From contig NZ_BMNZ01000005.1 in assembly GCF_014646815.1 (NCBI RefSeq), forward strand, positions 242,394 through 306,393: a stretch of 64,000 bases of DNA. The letters are read 5' to 3'. Shown here in pieces: positions 53,348-61,426 of the stretch. The stretch comes from Terrabacter tumescens (lineage in GTDB: Bacteria; Actinomycetota; Actinomycetes; Actinomycetales; Dermatophilaceae). The notes under the pieces were generated by a model. The model made no database searches. It saw only the letters and a list, made by a program, of their open reading frames with translations, and was not told where the DNA came from. Position 1 is the stretch's first letter, and the number at the start of each line of letters is the position of its first letter. The translations under genes were made by a program, and so were the position numbers.

Positions 53348-53695
53348 GCGCCGAAGTCTACGGAGGCGAGGACCCGAGGCGAGGACAGGTGGACCGCGGG
53401 AGGACCAGGAGGAGGACGGCACGTCCGCCGTCGCGCCCGCCGGAGCGGGGGCGACCCCGAGGTCCCGGCGCGTCGCCGGCCTCCTCCTGCGCTCCCTGAG
53501 CTCATGGTGGCCCGGCCCGGCCCACGGACGGAAGGGACGCCCCCACGATCGATACGTCTTCGAGACCTGCGCTGGGAAGTGGCTGGGAGGCCGGTGGGGA
53601 GGCGCTGCGGACCCGCCGGGGAGCCGCTGGACACCCACAGCCCACGGACAGCGAGGATTCAGGGGTTCCCGGGCACACGGCATACCCTGTGACCC
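53348..53695. other. Gene-free spacer before the DedA gene
   Basis: About 350 nt of very GC-rich sequence between the divergent TrmH-type and DedA genes. I see no gene, RNA or strong hairpin. The only notable element is one octamer copy (CGGCATAC, 53678-53685), centred 14 nt before the DedA start where a -10 element might lie. Confidence 0.5.
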
Positions 53696-54421
53696 ATGCA
53701 CCTACTCGCCGCCCTGCCGGCCGTCGCTCCGGCCCTCGGCCCGAAGTGGATGGACCCCACCTACCTGCTGGAGCAGTACCAGGGGGCGTTCTTCGTCATC
53801 GCCCTGGTCATCGTCTTCGTCGAGTGCGGTCTGCTCTTCCCGATCCTGCCCGGCGACTCGCTGCTCTTCGCGGTCGGCCTCTTCATCGCCACGGGCCAGA
53901 TCGACCTCAACCTCGGGCTCGCCATGGCGGCGCTGACGCTCGCGGCCTTCCTCGGCAACGTCGTCGGCTACGAGATCGGCCGGGCGGTGGGCAAGCCGCT
54001 CTACAAGCGGCAGGGGCGGTTCATCAACACCGCCAACTTCGACAAGACCAACGCGTTCTTCGACAAGTACGGCAACCGCGCGCTCGTGCTCGGCCGCTTC
54101 GTGCCGATCGTGCGCACCTTCATCACCGTCGTGGCCGGCATCGGCCGCATGCACCGCCAGCGCTTCTTCGGCTGGAGCGCCGTGGGCGCCGTGGCGTGGG
54201 TCGTCGGCGTCACCCTGCTCGGCTACTTCCTCGGCCAGGCGTTCCCCGGCCTGACGAAGAACATCGAGTACGCCATCCTCCTCGTCGTGCTCGTCTCCCT
54301 CCTGCCGATGGTCTACGAGTTCGTCAAGCACCGTCGCGAGGCCAAGGCGATCGCCGCCGAGACCGCCGACGCCGTGGGCGACATCGCCGAGAACGCGACG
54401 GGCACCGACCGCCGCTCCTGA
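53696..54421 (+). CDS. DedA-family (VTT domain) membrane protein
   Basis: A 241-residue integral membrane protein with a VTT domain: the conserved ECGLLFPILPGDSLLFAVG, NVVGYEIGRAVG and RFVPIVRTFITVVAGIGRMHRQRF are DedA hallmarks, with the acidic and Arg residues thought to carry proton coupling. Members flip undecaprenyl phosphate or phospholipids and maintain envelope homeostasis. The C-terminus is a charged cytoplasmic tail (~205-241). Confidence 0.92.
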   Translation: MHLLAALPAVAPALGPKWMDPTYLLEQYQGAFFVIALVIVFVECGLLFPILPGDSLLFAVGLFIATGQIDLNLGLAMAALTLAAFLGNVVGYEIGRAVGKPLYKRQGRFINTANFDKTNAFFDKYGNRALVLGRFVPIVRTFITVVAGIGRMHRQRFFGWSAVGAVAWVVGVTLLGYFLGQAFPGLTKNIEYAILLVVLVSLLPMVYEFVKHRREAKAIAAETADAVGDIAENATGTDRRS

Positions 54422-54530
54422 GCCGCCACTCCTGAGCCACTGCTCCCGACCCCACCACTTGCGGCGATGCCGTGACGCCGCACCCGCCACCGGCGCACAC
54501 TGGTGGGTGCAGGGGTGATGGGAGGACGTC

Positions 54531-55481
54531 GTGGAGACAGGCACCAGGGCCCGGCAGACCGGCCCCGACCTCGGCGAGAGCTACCGCCGGAGCGTGCAGT
54601 GGTGGGTCCAGCAGGTGCACGGCGTCGCCGACGACCAGTGGGACCTGCCGACGCCGTGCAGCGACTGGACGGTGCGTGACCTCGTCAACCACGTCGCGGG
54701 CGAGGACCTCTGGACCGCTCCCCTGATGCACGGACGCACCATCGCCGACGTGGGCTCGCGCCTCGACGGCGACCTCCTCGGTGAGGACCCGCGCGGCGCT
54801 GCCGCATCGGCGGCGACCGAGGCGGTGGGCGTCGTCGACGAGACGCTCCCCACGCACGGAGCCGTGCAGCTCTCCTACGGCGAGGAGTCGATGGACGAGT
54901 ACGTCCGCCAGCTCGTCGCCGACCACCTCGTGCACGGCTGGGACCTCGCCGTCGCGACCGGCCGCGCCCGCGACCTCGACCCCGCGCTCGTCGCCGACGT
55001 GGCCGCCTGGTTCGACGGGACGGAGGACGCCTACCGCTCCGGCGGGGCCGTCGGAGCGCGTATGCCGTCCGGCGGCGACCCACAGACCGACCTGCTCGCG
55101 CGCTTCGGCCGGGACGCGGCCTGGGGACCGACGCACGCCGGCTTCGCGCAGTTCGTCGCGGCGTTCGGGCGCGGCGACGTCGAGGCGATCATGGCGCTGA
55201 TGACCGACGACTGCGTCTTCGAGGCCACGGGGCCAGCGCCGGACGGCATGCGCCACGAGGGCGCGGCAGACGTGCGCTCGGTGTGGGAGTCGCTCTTCAC
55301 CGAGACAGGCAGCCCCGCCTTCACGGCCGAGGAGTCGTTCGTGGCGGGCGACCGGGGCGTGCTGCGCTGGCGCTTCGACTGGGTGGCCCCCGACGGCTCG
55401 CCCGGTCACGTCCGCGGCGTCGACGTCGTGCGCCTGCGAGACGGCAAGGTCAGCGAGAAGCTGTCCTACGTCAAGGGCTGA
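54531..55481 (+). CDS. Mycothiol maleylpyruvate isomerase-like (DinB-type) protein fused to SnoaL-like domain
   Basis: A 316-residue protein. Residues ~12-200 match the TIGR03086/MDMPI N-terminal helical bundle with metal-type His in DWTVRDLVNHVAG and DHLVHGWDLA. Residues ~205-316 form a SnoaL/NTF2-like cone (FVAAFGRGDVEAIMALMTDDCVFEATG ... VDVVRLRDGKVSEKLSY). The N-terminal module in actinobacteria often works with mycothiol; the SnoaL part suggests binding of a small hydrophobic compound. GTG start. Substrate unknown. It ends 4 nt before the convergent CDF transporter stop. Confidence 0.8.
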   Translation: METGTRARQTGPDLGESYRRSVQWWVQQVHGVADDQWDLPTPCSDWTVRDLVNHVAGEDLWTAPLMHGRTIADVGSRLDGDLLGEDPRGAAASAATEAVGVVDETLPTHGAVQLSYGEESMDEYVRQLVADHLVHGWDLAVATGRARDLDPALVADVAAWFDGTEDAYRSGGAVGARMPSGGDPQTDLLARFGRDAAWGPTHAGFAQFVAAFGRGDVEAIMALMTDDCVFEATGPAPDGMRHEGAADVRSVWESLFTETGSPAFTAEESFVAGDRGVLRWRFDWVAPDGSPGHVRGVDVVRLRDGKVSEKLSYVKG

Positions 55482-55485
55482 GCGG

Positions 55486-56202
55486 TCAGCCGGCGCAGCA
55501 GCTGCATCCCGGACCGCACGAGGTGCAGGAGAGGTGCGGGGCACCCTGTCCGGCCGGCACATCGGCGCGTGGGACGTTGGGGGCGCAGCAGGCGTCTCCG
55601 CGCCAGGCGTCGAGTCCCTCGCGCGCAGCGATGGCGGCGATACCCAGGGCCGCGACCGGATCGGCCCATGACCACTCGAACCAGGCGTTCACGGCGAGAC
55701 CGACGAGGAGCACCGCCGACAGGTAGGTGCACAGCAGAGTCTGCTTCGAGTCGGCGACCGCCGAGGCCGAGCCGAGCTCGCGTCCGGCACGTCGTTGCGC
55801 CCACGACAGCACCGGCATGACCGCGAGGCTGACCGCGGCGAGCACGAGGCCGACCATCGAGTGCTGCGCCTCGCCGGCGCCGGCCAGGCTGCGCACGGCG
55901 TCGACCGTCACGACTGCGGCGAGGGCGAAGAAGGAGCACGCGATGGCCCGCAGCGCTGGCTTCTCCCGCGCCTCCGGGTCGCTGCCTGCGAACTGCCACG
56001 CCACGACGGCCGCCGACGACACCTCGATCACCGAGTCGAGCCCGAAGCCCAGGAGCGCCGAGGAGGAGGCTGCTGCTCCCGCACTCAGGGCGATGACGGC
56101 CTCGAGCACGTTGTAGGTGATGGTCGCCGCGACGAAGAGCCGGATGCGCCGCGACAGGATCGCCCGTCGGGCGGGGGACGGCCCCAGCGACAGGGCCGTC
56201 AC
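55486..56202 (-). CDS. Cation diffusion facilitator-like transporter with Cys-rich tail
   Basis: A 238-residue membrane protein of the CDF superfamily: Asp56 in GLDSVIE and Asp151 in DSKQT occupy the metal-site positions, with six hydrophobic helices. The C-terminal tail carries seven cysteines (CC at 205-206; 226, 229, 233, 235, 236), an unusual soft-metal trap. It overlaps the CmtR-like regulator gene by 4 bp (GTGA), so the pair forms a metal-sensing and efflux operon, probably for Cd(II)/Pb(II) or Zn(II) (inference). Confidence 0.87.
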   Translation of the reverse strand: MTALSLGPSPARRAILSRRIRLFVAATITYNVLEAVIALSAGAAASSSALLGFGLDSVIEVSSAAVVAWQFAGSDPEAREKPALRAIACSFFALAAVVTVDAVRSLAGAGEAQHSMVGLVLAAVSLAVMPVLSWAQRRAGRELGSASAVADSKQTLLCTYLSAVLLVGLAVNAWFEWSWADPVAALGIAAIAAREGLDAWRGDACCAPNVPRADVPAGQGAPHLSCTSCGPGCSCCAG

Positions 56203-56546
56203 GGTCGCACCGCCTCGCGAGCGGCCCCGGCCACGGAGACACCGCCGCAGCAGTCCGGGTCGACCACCAGGACCAGGTCGATGAGGTCACCGAGGGCGTG
56301 GCCGATCTGTGCGTCGGTCAGCTCGTACAGCGCCCGCCGGCCCTCGGGGCGGGCGACGACGAGTCCGCACCCGCGCAGGCAGGACAGGTGGTTCGACAGC
56401 GACTGGCGTGAGACGCCCAGCGTCTCGGCGAGGTCCGCCGGGTAGGCCGGGCCGTCCTTGAGGGCCAGCAGGACCCGCACCCTCGTGGCGTCGGAGAGCG
56501 CGTGTCCGAACCGGGCCAGCGCGTGCGTCGGCGTCGCGGTGATCAT
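56199..56546 (-). CDS. CmtR-like ArsR/SmtB metal sensor
   Basis: A 115-residue winged-helix repressor. VSRQSLSNHLSCLRGCGLVVARPEGRRALYEL contains Cys56 and Cys60 in the recognition-helix region, and Cys99/Cys100 near the C-terminus, matching the Cys57/Cys61/Cys102 ligand set of Mycobacterium CmtR (Cd(II)/Pb(II)). On metal binding it should release DNA and allow expression of the CDF gene. The ATG at 56546 lies only ~7 nt after a -10-like element, so the mRNA may be nearly leaderless. Confidence 0.92.
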   Translation of the reverse strand: MITATPTHALARFGHALSDATRVRVLLALKDGPAYPADLAETLGVSRQSLSNHLSCLRGCGLVVARPEGRRALYELTDAQIGHALGDLIDLVLVVDPDCCGGVSVAGAAREAVRP

Positions 56547-56580
56547 GCGGTTGATGATACACGCGACGATGTATCCACCC
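56547..56580 (-). promoter_or_regulatory. Promoter/operator of the cmtR-CDF operon
   Basis: On the coding strand, TATCAT (56554-56559) fits a -10 hexamer just upstream of the ATG. An inverted repeat GATACA-N8-TGTATC (56556-56575) overlaps it, a natural place for a metal-released repressor to block RNA polymerase. The hairpin at 56609 belongs to lemA. Confidence 0.65.
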
Positions 56581-56608
56581 CAGACTGAACCAGACGCCGG
56601 AGAGGCAC

Positions 56609-56650
56609 GCAGCAGGACGCCCCGAGCGGTGGCTGGGGGCGTCCTGCTGC
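56609..56650 (-). terminator. Terminator of lemA
   Basis: A perfect 15-bp stem (GCAGCAGGACGCCCC with its complement) and a 12-nt loop, directly downstream of the lemA stop codon. Confidence 0.88.
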
Positions 56651-56681
56651 CATGACGGCCCTCGTCGGCCGCGCAGGCGGG

Positions 56682-57422
56682 TCAGGCGTTGGGCGTGCCC
56701 TGCCCGGGAGCGGAGTCGGTGGTCGGGTCGGGCTGGGCCGCACCGGGCGCCTGGGCCTGCGGGAGCGCGCCGGGCGCGGCGCCGGGCTGGGTCGACGGGC
56801 CGCCGACGGCGCCGGGCTGGGTCGAGGGTGCGACGGCCGGCGAGCCCGAGCCGCCGACCGCGTCGCCGCCGAAGCTGACGTTGGGGACGACGGCCTCGGT
56901 GGCCGGGGCCTCGAAGTACTCGGCCCGCTTGACGCCGGCCATGTTGGCGACGATGTTCGAGGGCACCGACTCGACCTTGGTGTTGAGCTCGCGCACGAGC
57001 GCGTTGTAGTAGCGACGCGAGCTCGCGATGCGGTCCTCGGTGCTCGTCAGCTCCTGCTGGAGGGCGAGGAAGTTCTGGTTGGCCTTGAGGTCGGGGTAGG
57101 CCTCGGCGACGGCCATGAGGCGACCGAGCGCCTGGCTCAGCTGGCCCTCGGCCTGGGCCGCGGCGGCCGGGGTCGACGCGCCGGACATGGCCGCGGACCG
57201 GGCCTGCATGACCTCCTCGAGGGTGCCTCGCTCGTGGGAGGCGTAGCCCTTGACCGTCTCGACGAGGTTGGGGATGAGGTCGTGGCGGCGCTTGAGCTCG
57301 ACGTCGATCTGGCGCCAGCCCTCCTCGACCTTGTTGCGCAGGCCGATCAGGCCGTTGTACATGACGACGCCCACGACGGCGAGGAGCACGACGAGGCCGA
57401 GCAGGATCCAGACGATGATCAT
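56682..57422 (-). CDS. lemA: LemA family protein
   Basis: A 246-residue membrane-anchored protein. One N-terminal helix (~3-22) is followed by the LemA domain (~28-180): YNGLIGLRNKVEEGWRQIDVELKRRHDLIPNLVETVKGYA is the family hallmark. The last ~55 residues are a Pro/Gly/Ala/Gln tail with repeated STQPGA. LemA proteins are widespread and of unknown function. Divergent from the DUF1905 gene; no repeated partner such as a TPM/YgcG gene is adjacent. Confidence 0.9.
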   Translation of the reverse strand: MIIVWILLGLVVLLAVVGVVMYNGLIGLRNKVEEGWRQIDVELKRRHDLIPNLVETVKGYASHERGTLEEVMQARSAAMSGASTPAAAAQAEGQLSQALGRLMAVAEAYPDLKANQNFLALQQELTSTEDRIASSRRYYNALVRELNTKVESVPSNIVANMAGVKRAEYFEAPATEAVVPNVSFGGDAVGGSGSPAVAPSTQPGAVGGPSTQPGAAPGALPQAQAPGAAQPDPTTDSAPGQGTPNA

Positions 57423-57553
57423 GGGTTCTCCCGAGAGCAGGGCGGTCAGTGTGCCGATCCTAGTGCGGGCGACGCACGTGCGGACCGGGCCGCTGGTGCG
57501 ACGACGACGCCGCTCTCCCGGTTCCTGTCGGTGCCCAGCCCTACGGTGGGTGC

Positions 57554-57847
57554 ATGACGACCCTCCGCTTCACCGCCGACCTCTGGCGGTGGGAGGCGCA
57601 GACCGGCTGGTTCTTCGTGACCGTCGCACCGGACGCGTCGGCGCGCATCCGTGAGGTCCCCAGGCCGCCCCGCGGCTTCGGGTCGGTCCGGGTCCGCGCC
57701 ACCGTCGGCGGCACGTCGTGGACGACGTCCGTCTTCCCGGACGCCTCGCGCGGCGCCTACGTGCTGCCGGTCAAGAAGGCGGTCCGTCAGGCCGAGGGCC
57801 TCGGCGAGGGCGACCCCGCCGACGTGCGCCTCGAGGTGCTCGAGTGA
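57554..57847 (+). CDS. DUF1905 family protein
   Basis: A 97-residue protein with the DUF1905 fold: WFFVTVAPDASARI, then RVRATVGGTSWTTSVFPD and YVLPVKKAVRQAEGLGEGD, a small beta barrel. Function unknown; DUF1905 often sits near or is fused to YdeI-like domains. GTGA overlap with the downstream gene shows co-translation. Confidence 0.9.
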   Translation: MTTLRFTADLWRWEAQTGWFFVTVAPDASARIREVPRPPRGFGSVRVRATVGGTSWTTSVFPDASRGAYVLPVKKAVRQAEGLGEGDPADVRLEVLE

Positions 57848-58551
57848 GTGCTCCCAGCGGTCCCGCGCGCAACCGGGTCGACCCGTTCGGCGACGTCGTG
57901 GCCGCGCCGGGCCTCGGTGCGTGGATGGGCAACCGCGGACGCCTCCACGACGGGGCCGGCAGCCGCGACGTGCGCCGGCACCACGTCGGCCGGGCCTGGA
58001 TCACGTGCGCCCTCAACTTCCGCGGGCGCAGGGTGCGCCAGTGGGACCCCGGCCACTACACCCCGCTCTTCTTCCTCGACGAGGCGACCGCCCTCGCCGC
58101 GGGCCACCGTCCGTGCGCCGAGTGCCGTCGCGCCGACTACACCCGCTTCCGCGACCTCGTCGCGGCCGCGCACCGCACGACCCACCTGCCGGCGACAGGG
58201 CTCGACCGCCTGCTCCACGAGGAGCGCTGGGACACCCGTCGACGCACCCGCCGGCTGCACGCGTACGCGTGGGGTGACCTCCCCGACGCCACCTTCGTGC
58301 TGCTGGCGTCGGGTCCGGCCGTCGTCCGGGGCGACGACCTGCTCGCCTGGCAGCCCGACAACACGTATGCCGCGTCCGCCCTCGAGCGGCCGCGCGCCGG
58401 GACCGCGAGCGTCATCACGCCGCCGTCGTCGGTCGAGGCCCTGCGCGCCGGCTACCCCGTGCAGGTGGGGCCGTTCTCTCCGGTCGGCCAGACCGGCGCC
58501 GGCCCGGGCGGGGCTCAGGCGAGCCCGAGCTCCTCGAGGGAGAAGGCGTAG
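57844..58551 (+). CDS. Uncharacterised protein with a Cys-x2-Cys motif
   Basis: A 235-residue protein I cannot assign to a named pathway. It contains GNRGRLHD, RRHHVGRAWITCALNFRGRRV, and RPCAECRRADYTRFRD (a possible zinc site with His and Cys). The region resembles the zinc-binding part of Ada-like proteins only loosely. GTG start overlapping the stop of the DUF1905 gene. Its last 37 nt overlap the convergent pyrE, leaving no room for a separate terminator. Confidence 0.7.
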   Translation: MSAPSGPARNRVDPFGDVVAAPGLGAWMGNRGRLHDGAGSRDVRRHHVGRAWITCALNFRGRRVRQWDPGHYTPLFFLDEATALAAGHRPCAECRRADYTRFRDLVAAAHRTTHLPATGLDRLLHEERWDTRRRTRRLHAYAWGDLPDATFVLLASGPAVVRGDDLLAWQPDNTYAASALERPRAGTASVITPPSSVEALRAGYPVQVGPFSPVGQTGAGPGGAQASPSSSREKA

Positions 58552-59078
58552 CGGTACTCCACGCCGGCCTCGGCGGTGATCTTGTCGCCGGCGCCGGTCG
58601 CCCGGTCGGCGATCGTCGCGACGGCGACGACCTCGGCGCCGTCCTCGCGAGCGGCCTCGACGGCGGCGAGCGGCGAGGCGCCGGTCGTCGTGGTGTCCTC
58701 GACGACGAGCACCTGGCGGCCCTTGATGGACGGGCCCTCGATGCGCTGCTGGAGGCCGTGCGCCTTGCCGGCCTTGCGCACGACGAACGCGTCGAGGCGC
58801 TCCCCGGCGGCCGCGGCGGCGTGCAGCATGGAGGTCGCGACGGGGTCGGCGCCGAGCGTCAGGCCACCGACGGCGGCATACGTCAGGTCCTTGGTCAGCT
58901 CACGCATGACGATCCCGACGAGCGGGGCGGCCTCGCCGTCGAGGGAGATGCGGCGCAGGTCGACGTAGTAGTCGGCCTCCTTGCCGGAGCTCAGGGTCAC
59001 GCGACCGTGGACGATCGCCTTGTCCTTGATGATCTCGAGCAGGCGGGCACGGGCGGCGGAGGCGTCGATGGTGGTCAC
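58515..59078 (-). CDS. pyrE: Orotate phosphoribosyltransferase
   Basis: A 187-residue type I PRTase that makes OMP from orotate and PRPP. The PRPP loop VLVVEDTTTTGASPLAAVEA and VRKAGKAHGLQQRIEG are characteristic, as is SGKEADYYVDLR near the start. GTG start at 59078, with GGAG 4 nt upstream. The shorter length fits actinobacterial PyrE. Its 3' end overlaps the convergent Cys-motif gene. Confidence 0.96.
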   Translation of the reverse strand: MTTIDASAARARLLEIIKDKAIVHGRVTLSSGKEADYYVDLRRISLDGEAAPLVGIVMRELTKDLTYAAVGGLTLGADPVATSMLHAAAAAGERLDAFVVRKAGKAHGLQQRIEGPSIKGRQVLVVEDTTTTGASPLAAVEAAREDGAEVVAVATIADRATGAGDKITAEAGVEYRYAFSLEELGLA

Positions 59079-59103
59079 GAGGCTCCATCGTAGGGCGCGG
59101 GCG

Positions 59104-59143
59104 CCGGGCGTCCCACCGGTGTGCGCACCGGTGGGACGCCCGG
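59104..59143 (-). terminator. Strong terminator between adh and pyrE
   Basis: An 18-bp perfect stem (CCGGGCGTCCCACCGGTG with its complement) with a 4-nt TGCG loop, immediately after the alcohol dehydrogenase stop codon and ahead of pyrE on the same strand. It isolates pyrE from adh read-through. Confidence 0.93.
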
Positions 59144-59148
59144 GTGGC

Positions 59149-60189
59149 TCACGACAGGGTCGAGGCGTCGATGACGAAGCGGTAGCGCACGTCGGAGGCG
59201 AGCACGCGCTCGTAGGCCTCGTTGACCTTCTCGGCCGGGATGACCTCGACCTCGGCACCGATGTGGTGCTCGGCGCAGAAGTCGAGCATCTCCTGGGTCA
59301 GGGCGATGCCGCCGATCATCGAGCCGGCGAACGAGCGACGGCCGCCGATGAGCGAGAAGACGTTGACGTCGAGCGGCTCGGCCGGGGCACCGACGTTGAC
59401 GAGCGTCCCGTCGACGGCGAGCAGGCCGAGGTAGGCGTCGAGGTCGATCTTCGCGCTCACCGTGTTGACGATGAGGTCGAAACGGCCGGCGAGCGTCTCG
59501 AAGGCGCCCGGGTCTGACGTCGCGAAGTAGTGGTCGGCGCCGAGCCGCAGGCCGTCCTCCTGCTTCTTCAGCGACTGCGACAGCACGGTCACCTCGGCGC
59601 CGAGGGCGTGCGCGATCTTGACGGCCATGTGGCCGAGACCGCCGAGGCCGACGACCGCGACCTTCTTGCCGGGGCCGGCCTCCCACTTGCGCAGCGGCGC
59701 GTAGGTCGTGATGCCGGCGCACAGCAGCGGCGCCGCCGCGGCGGGGTCGATGCCGTCCGGGACCGTCAGGACGTAGTCGGCGTCGACGACGACGTGGGTC
59801 GAGTAGCCGCCCTGGGTCGTCGTGCCGTCGCGGTCCGTCGCGGCATACGTGCCGACCATGCCCTGGGCGCAGTACTGCTCGTCGCCGTTGCGGCAGTTGG
59901 TGCACTCGCCGCACGAGTTCACCATGCAGCCGACCCCGACGCGGTCACCGACCGAGTGCCGGCTGACGTCGGCGCCGACCTCCGTGACGCGGCCGACGAT
60001 CTCGTGACCCGGCACGACCGGGAAGGGCTGCGGGCCCCAGTCCCCGTTGACCGTGTGGATGTCGGAGTGGCAGATGCCGGCGAACTCGATCTCGATGAGG
60101 ACGTCGTTCGGGCCGACGGCCCGGCGCTCGATCGTGGTGGGAGCCAGCGGCTCTCCGGCGGCGGGGGCGGCGTAGGCGTTGACCTTCAT
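59149..60189 (-). CDS. Zinc-dependent NAD(P) alcohol dehydrogenase (YahK/CAD type)
   Basis: A 346-residue medium-chain dehydrogenase. Catalytic zinc: Cys in GICHSD and GHE; structural zinc: [15 protein letters not shown]; nucleotide motif [13 protein letters not shown]. The sequence resembles the YahK/cinnamyl-alcohol-dehydrogenase group that reduces aldehydes. It follows a cupin gene after 58 nt, downstream of a MerR regulator, a common aldehyde-response arrangement (inference). Confidence 0.92.
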   Translation of the reverse strand: MKVNAYAAPAAGEPLAPTTIERRAVGPNDVLIEIEFAGICHSDIHTVNGDWGPQPFPVVPGHEIVGRVTEVGADVSRHSVGDRVGVGCMVNSCGECTNCRNGDEQYCAQGMVGTYAATDRDGTTTQGGYSTHVVVDADYVLTVPDGIDPAAAAPLLCAGITTYAPLRKWEAGPGKKVAVVGLGGLGHMAVKIAHALGAEVTVLSQSLKKQEDGLRLGADHYFATSDPGAFETLAGRFDLIVNTVSAKIDLDAYLGLLAVDGTLVNVGAPAEPLDVNVFSLIGGRRSFAGSMIGGIALTQEMLDFCAEHHIGAEVEVIPAEKVNEAYERVLASDVRYRFVIDASTLS

Positions 60190-60247
60190 GGGTTCTCCTT
60201 CTGGGAGGTGGGTCGTGCGTTTCTGGAGGTGGGTCTGGGGAGGCGGC

Positions 60248-60664
60248 TCAGCCCTGGGCGGGTGCCGCGGCGTACTCCTCGTCGGTCACCGGCTCGAGCC
60301 AGTGCACGACGTCGTGGTCCTCGTCGCCCTCGTTGACGGCGAGGTGGACCATGAGCCGGTTCGGGGCCGCGCCGTGCCAGTGCTCCTCGTCGGCCTCGAA
60401 GAGGACGCGGTCGCCGGGGCGGATGACCTCGACGGGGCCGCCGCGGCGCTGGCAGAGCCCGATGCCCTCGGTGACGAAGACGGTCTGGCTCAGGGGGTGG
60501 CGGTGCCAGTGCGTGCGGGCGCCGGGCATGAAGTGCACGAGGTTGGCCGAGAGCCTCGACGGGGCGGGGGCGGCGGCCACGGCATCGATGTAGACGTCGC
60601 CGGTGAACCAGTCGGCCGGTCCCTTGATGGTGCCGGTCTCGGTGGTGCTGCGGGTGATCTGCAC
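60248..60664 (-). CDS. Cupin-domain protein
   Basis: A 138-residue single-domain cupin. Motif 1 is [21 protein letters not shown] (metal His-x-His) and motif 2 around [17 protein letters not shown]. The order cupin, alcohol dehydrogenase under a MerR regulator is frequent in actinobacteria; function unknown. The tandem 12-bp repeat array lies in its upstream region. Confidence 0.9.
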   Translation of the reverse strand: MQITRSTTETGTIKGPADWFTGDVYIDAVAAAPAPSRLSANLVHFMPGARTHWHRHPLSQTVFVTEGIGLCQRRGGPVEVIRPGDRVLFEADEEHWHGAAPNRLMVHLAVNEGDEDHDVVHWLEPVTDEEYAAAPAQG

Positions 60665-60739
60665 GCTCGTCCTCCTCGGTCGGTGTGCGGGGGTGCTGGT
60701 GAGGCATGGCGCAGCGCAGGGCGGCGGGAGCCACGCCGG

Positions 60740-60825
60740 GGTGGAGCAGCAGGGCGGAGCAGCAGGTGGAGCAGCGGGTGGAGCAGCGGGTGGAGCAGCG
60801 GGTGGAACTGCGGGGTGGAGCTGTG
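60740..60825. repeat. Array of ~7 copies of a 12-bp GGTGGAGCAGCR unit
   Basis: Seven near-identical 12-bp units (consensus GGTGGAGCAGCG; last two diverged) between the merR stop and the cupin start. Unit length is a multiple of three and short, so polymerase slippage could vary the copy number. The array lies in the spacer that must carry the cupin-adh promoter, or the read-through from merR. Confidence 0.9.
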
Positions 60826-60834
60826 GGCCGGGGG

Positions 60835-61296
60835 CTACTGCGGCCGGACCCGCCTCAGGGCGTCGGCGAGCGCCCGGGCCTGCTCCGAGAGCAGCTCGGC
60901 GCGCTCGGGGTCACCGGCGGCGACCGCGTGCCAGTAGTCGACCTTGATCCGCACGTAGCGCTGGCGCAGGGCGACCTGCTCTGCCTCTGCCGCGAGCCGG
61001 CGCTGCTGCTCGGTGAGCAGCCGGATCTGCTCGTCGGCCCGCTGGGCGCCGAGCGGTCCGTTGGCGACGTAGCTGCGCATGTCGGCGACGGACATGCCGG
61101 TCGCGGCGAGACACGCGACCCACATCAGCTGGTCGAGGTCGCTCTCGTCGTAGACCCGGTGGCCGCTGCTCGCGCCGCGGCTGACGGGGGCGATGACGCC
61201 GATGGTCTCGTAGTAGCGCAGCGTGCTGGCCGGCAGCCCGGTCAGGGCCGCGGCCTCCTTGATCGTGTAGGTGTGTCCGGTCGTCGGTGCGCTCAC
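60835..61296 (-). CDS. MerR-family transcriptional regulator
   Basis: A 153-residue regulator: MerR helix-turn-helix (~8-75; YTIKEAAALTGLPASTLRYYETIGVIAP, HRVYDESDLDQL) and a C-terminal coiled coil (~95-150). No metal-binding Cys cluster is seen, so it probably senses an aldehyde or redox signal (inference, as for NmlR-like proteins). GTG start predicted to sit at or next to the transcription start, so the mRNA is probably leaderless. Confidence 0.92.
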   Translation of the reverse strand: MSAPTTGHTYTIKEAAALTGLPASTLRYYETIGVIAPVSRGASSGHRVYDESDLDQLMWVACLAATGMSVADMRSYVANGPLGAQRADEQIRLLTEQQRRLAAEAEQVALRQRYVRIKVDYWHAVAAGDPERAELLSEQARALADALRRVRPQ

Positions 61297-61303
61297 CCCT
61301 ACG

Positions 61304-61333
61304 ACGGTAGGAACTTCAAGTACTCGAAGTCAA
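61304..61333 (-). promoter_or_regulatory. MerR-type promoter/operator of the MerR gene
   Basis: On the coding strand: -35 TTGACT (61328-61333), 18-nt spacer, -10 TACCGT (61304-61309), and an imperfect palindrome CTTCRAGTACTYGAAG centred in the spacer. This over-long spacer with a dyad is the classic MerR activator architecture. Start would fall at about 61297, so the GTG start at 61296 is essentially leaderless. Confidence 0.75.
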
Positions 61334-61426
61334 AGGCCGCGCGGGACATCCGGGGTCGCCTGCTGCGGCGCGGGTCAGACAGGTCGGTCAGGGCGCGGGC
61401 ACGGTCAGGGCACAGTCAGGGCGCGG

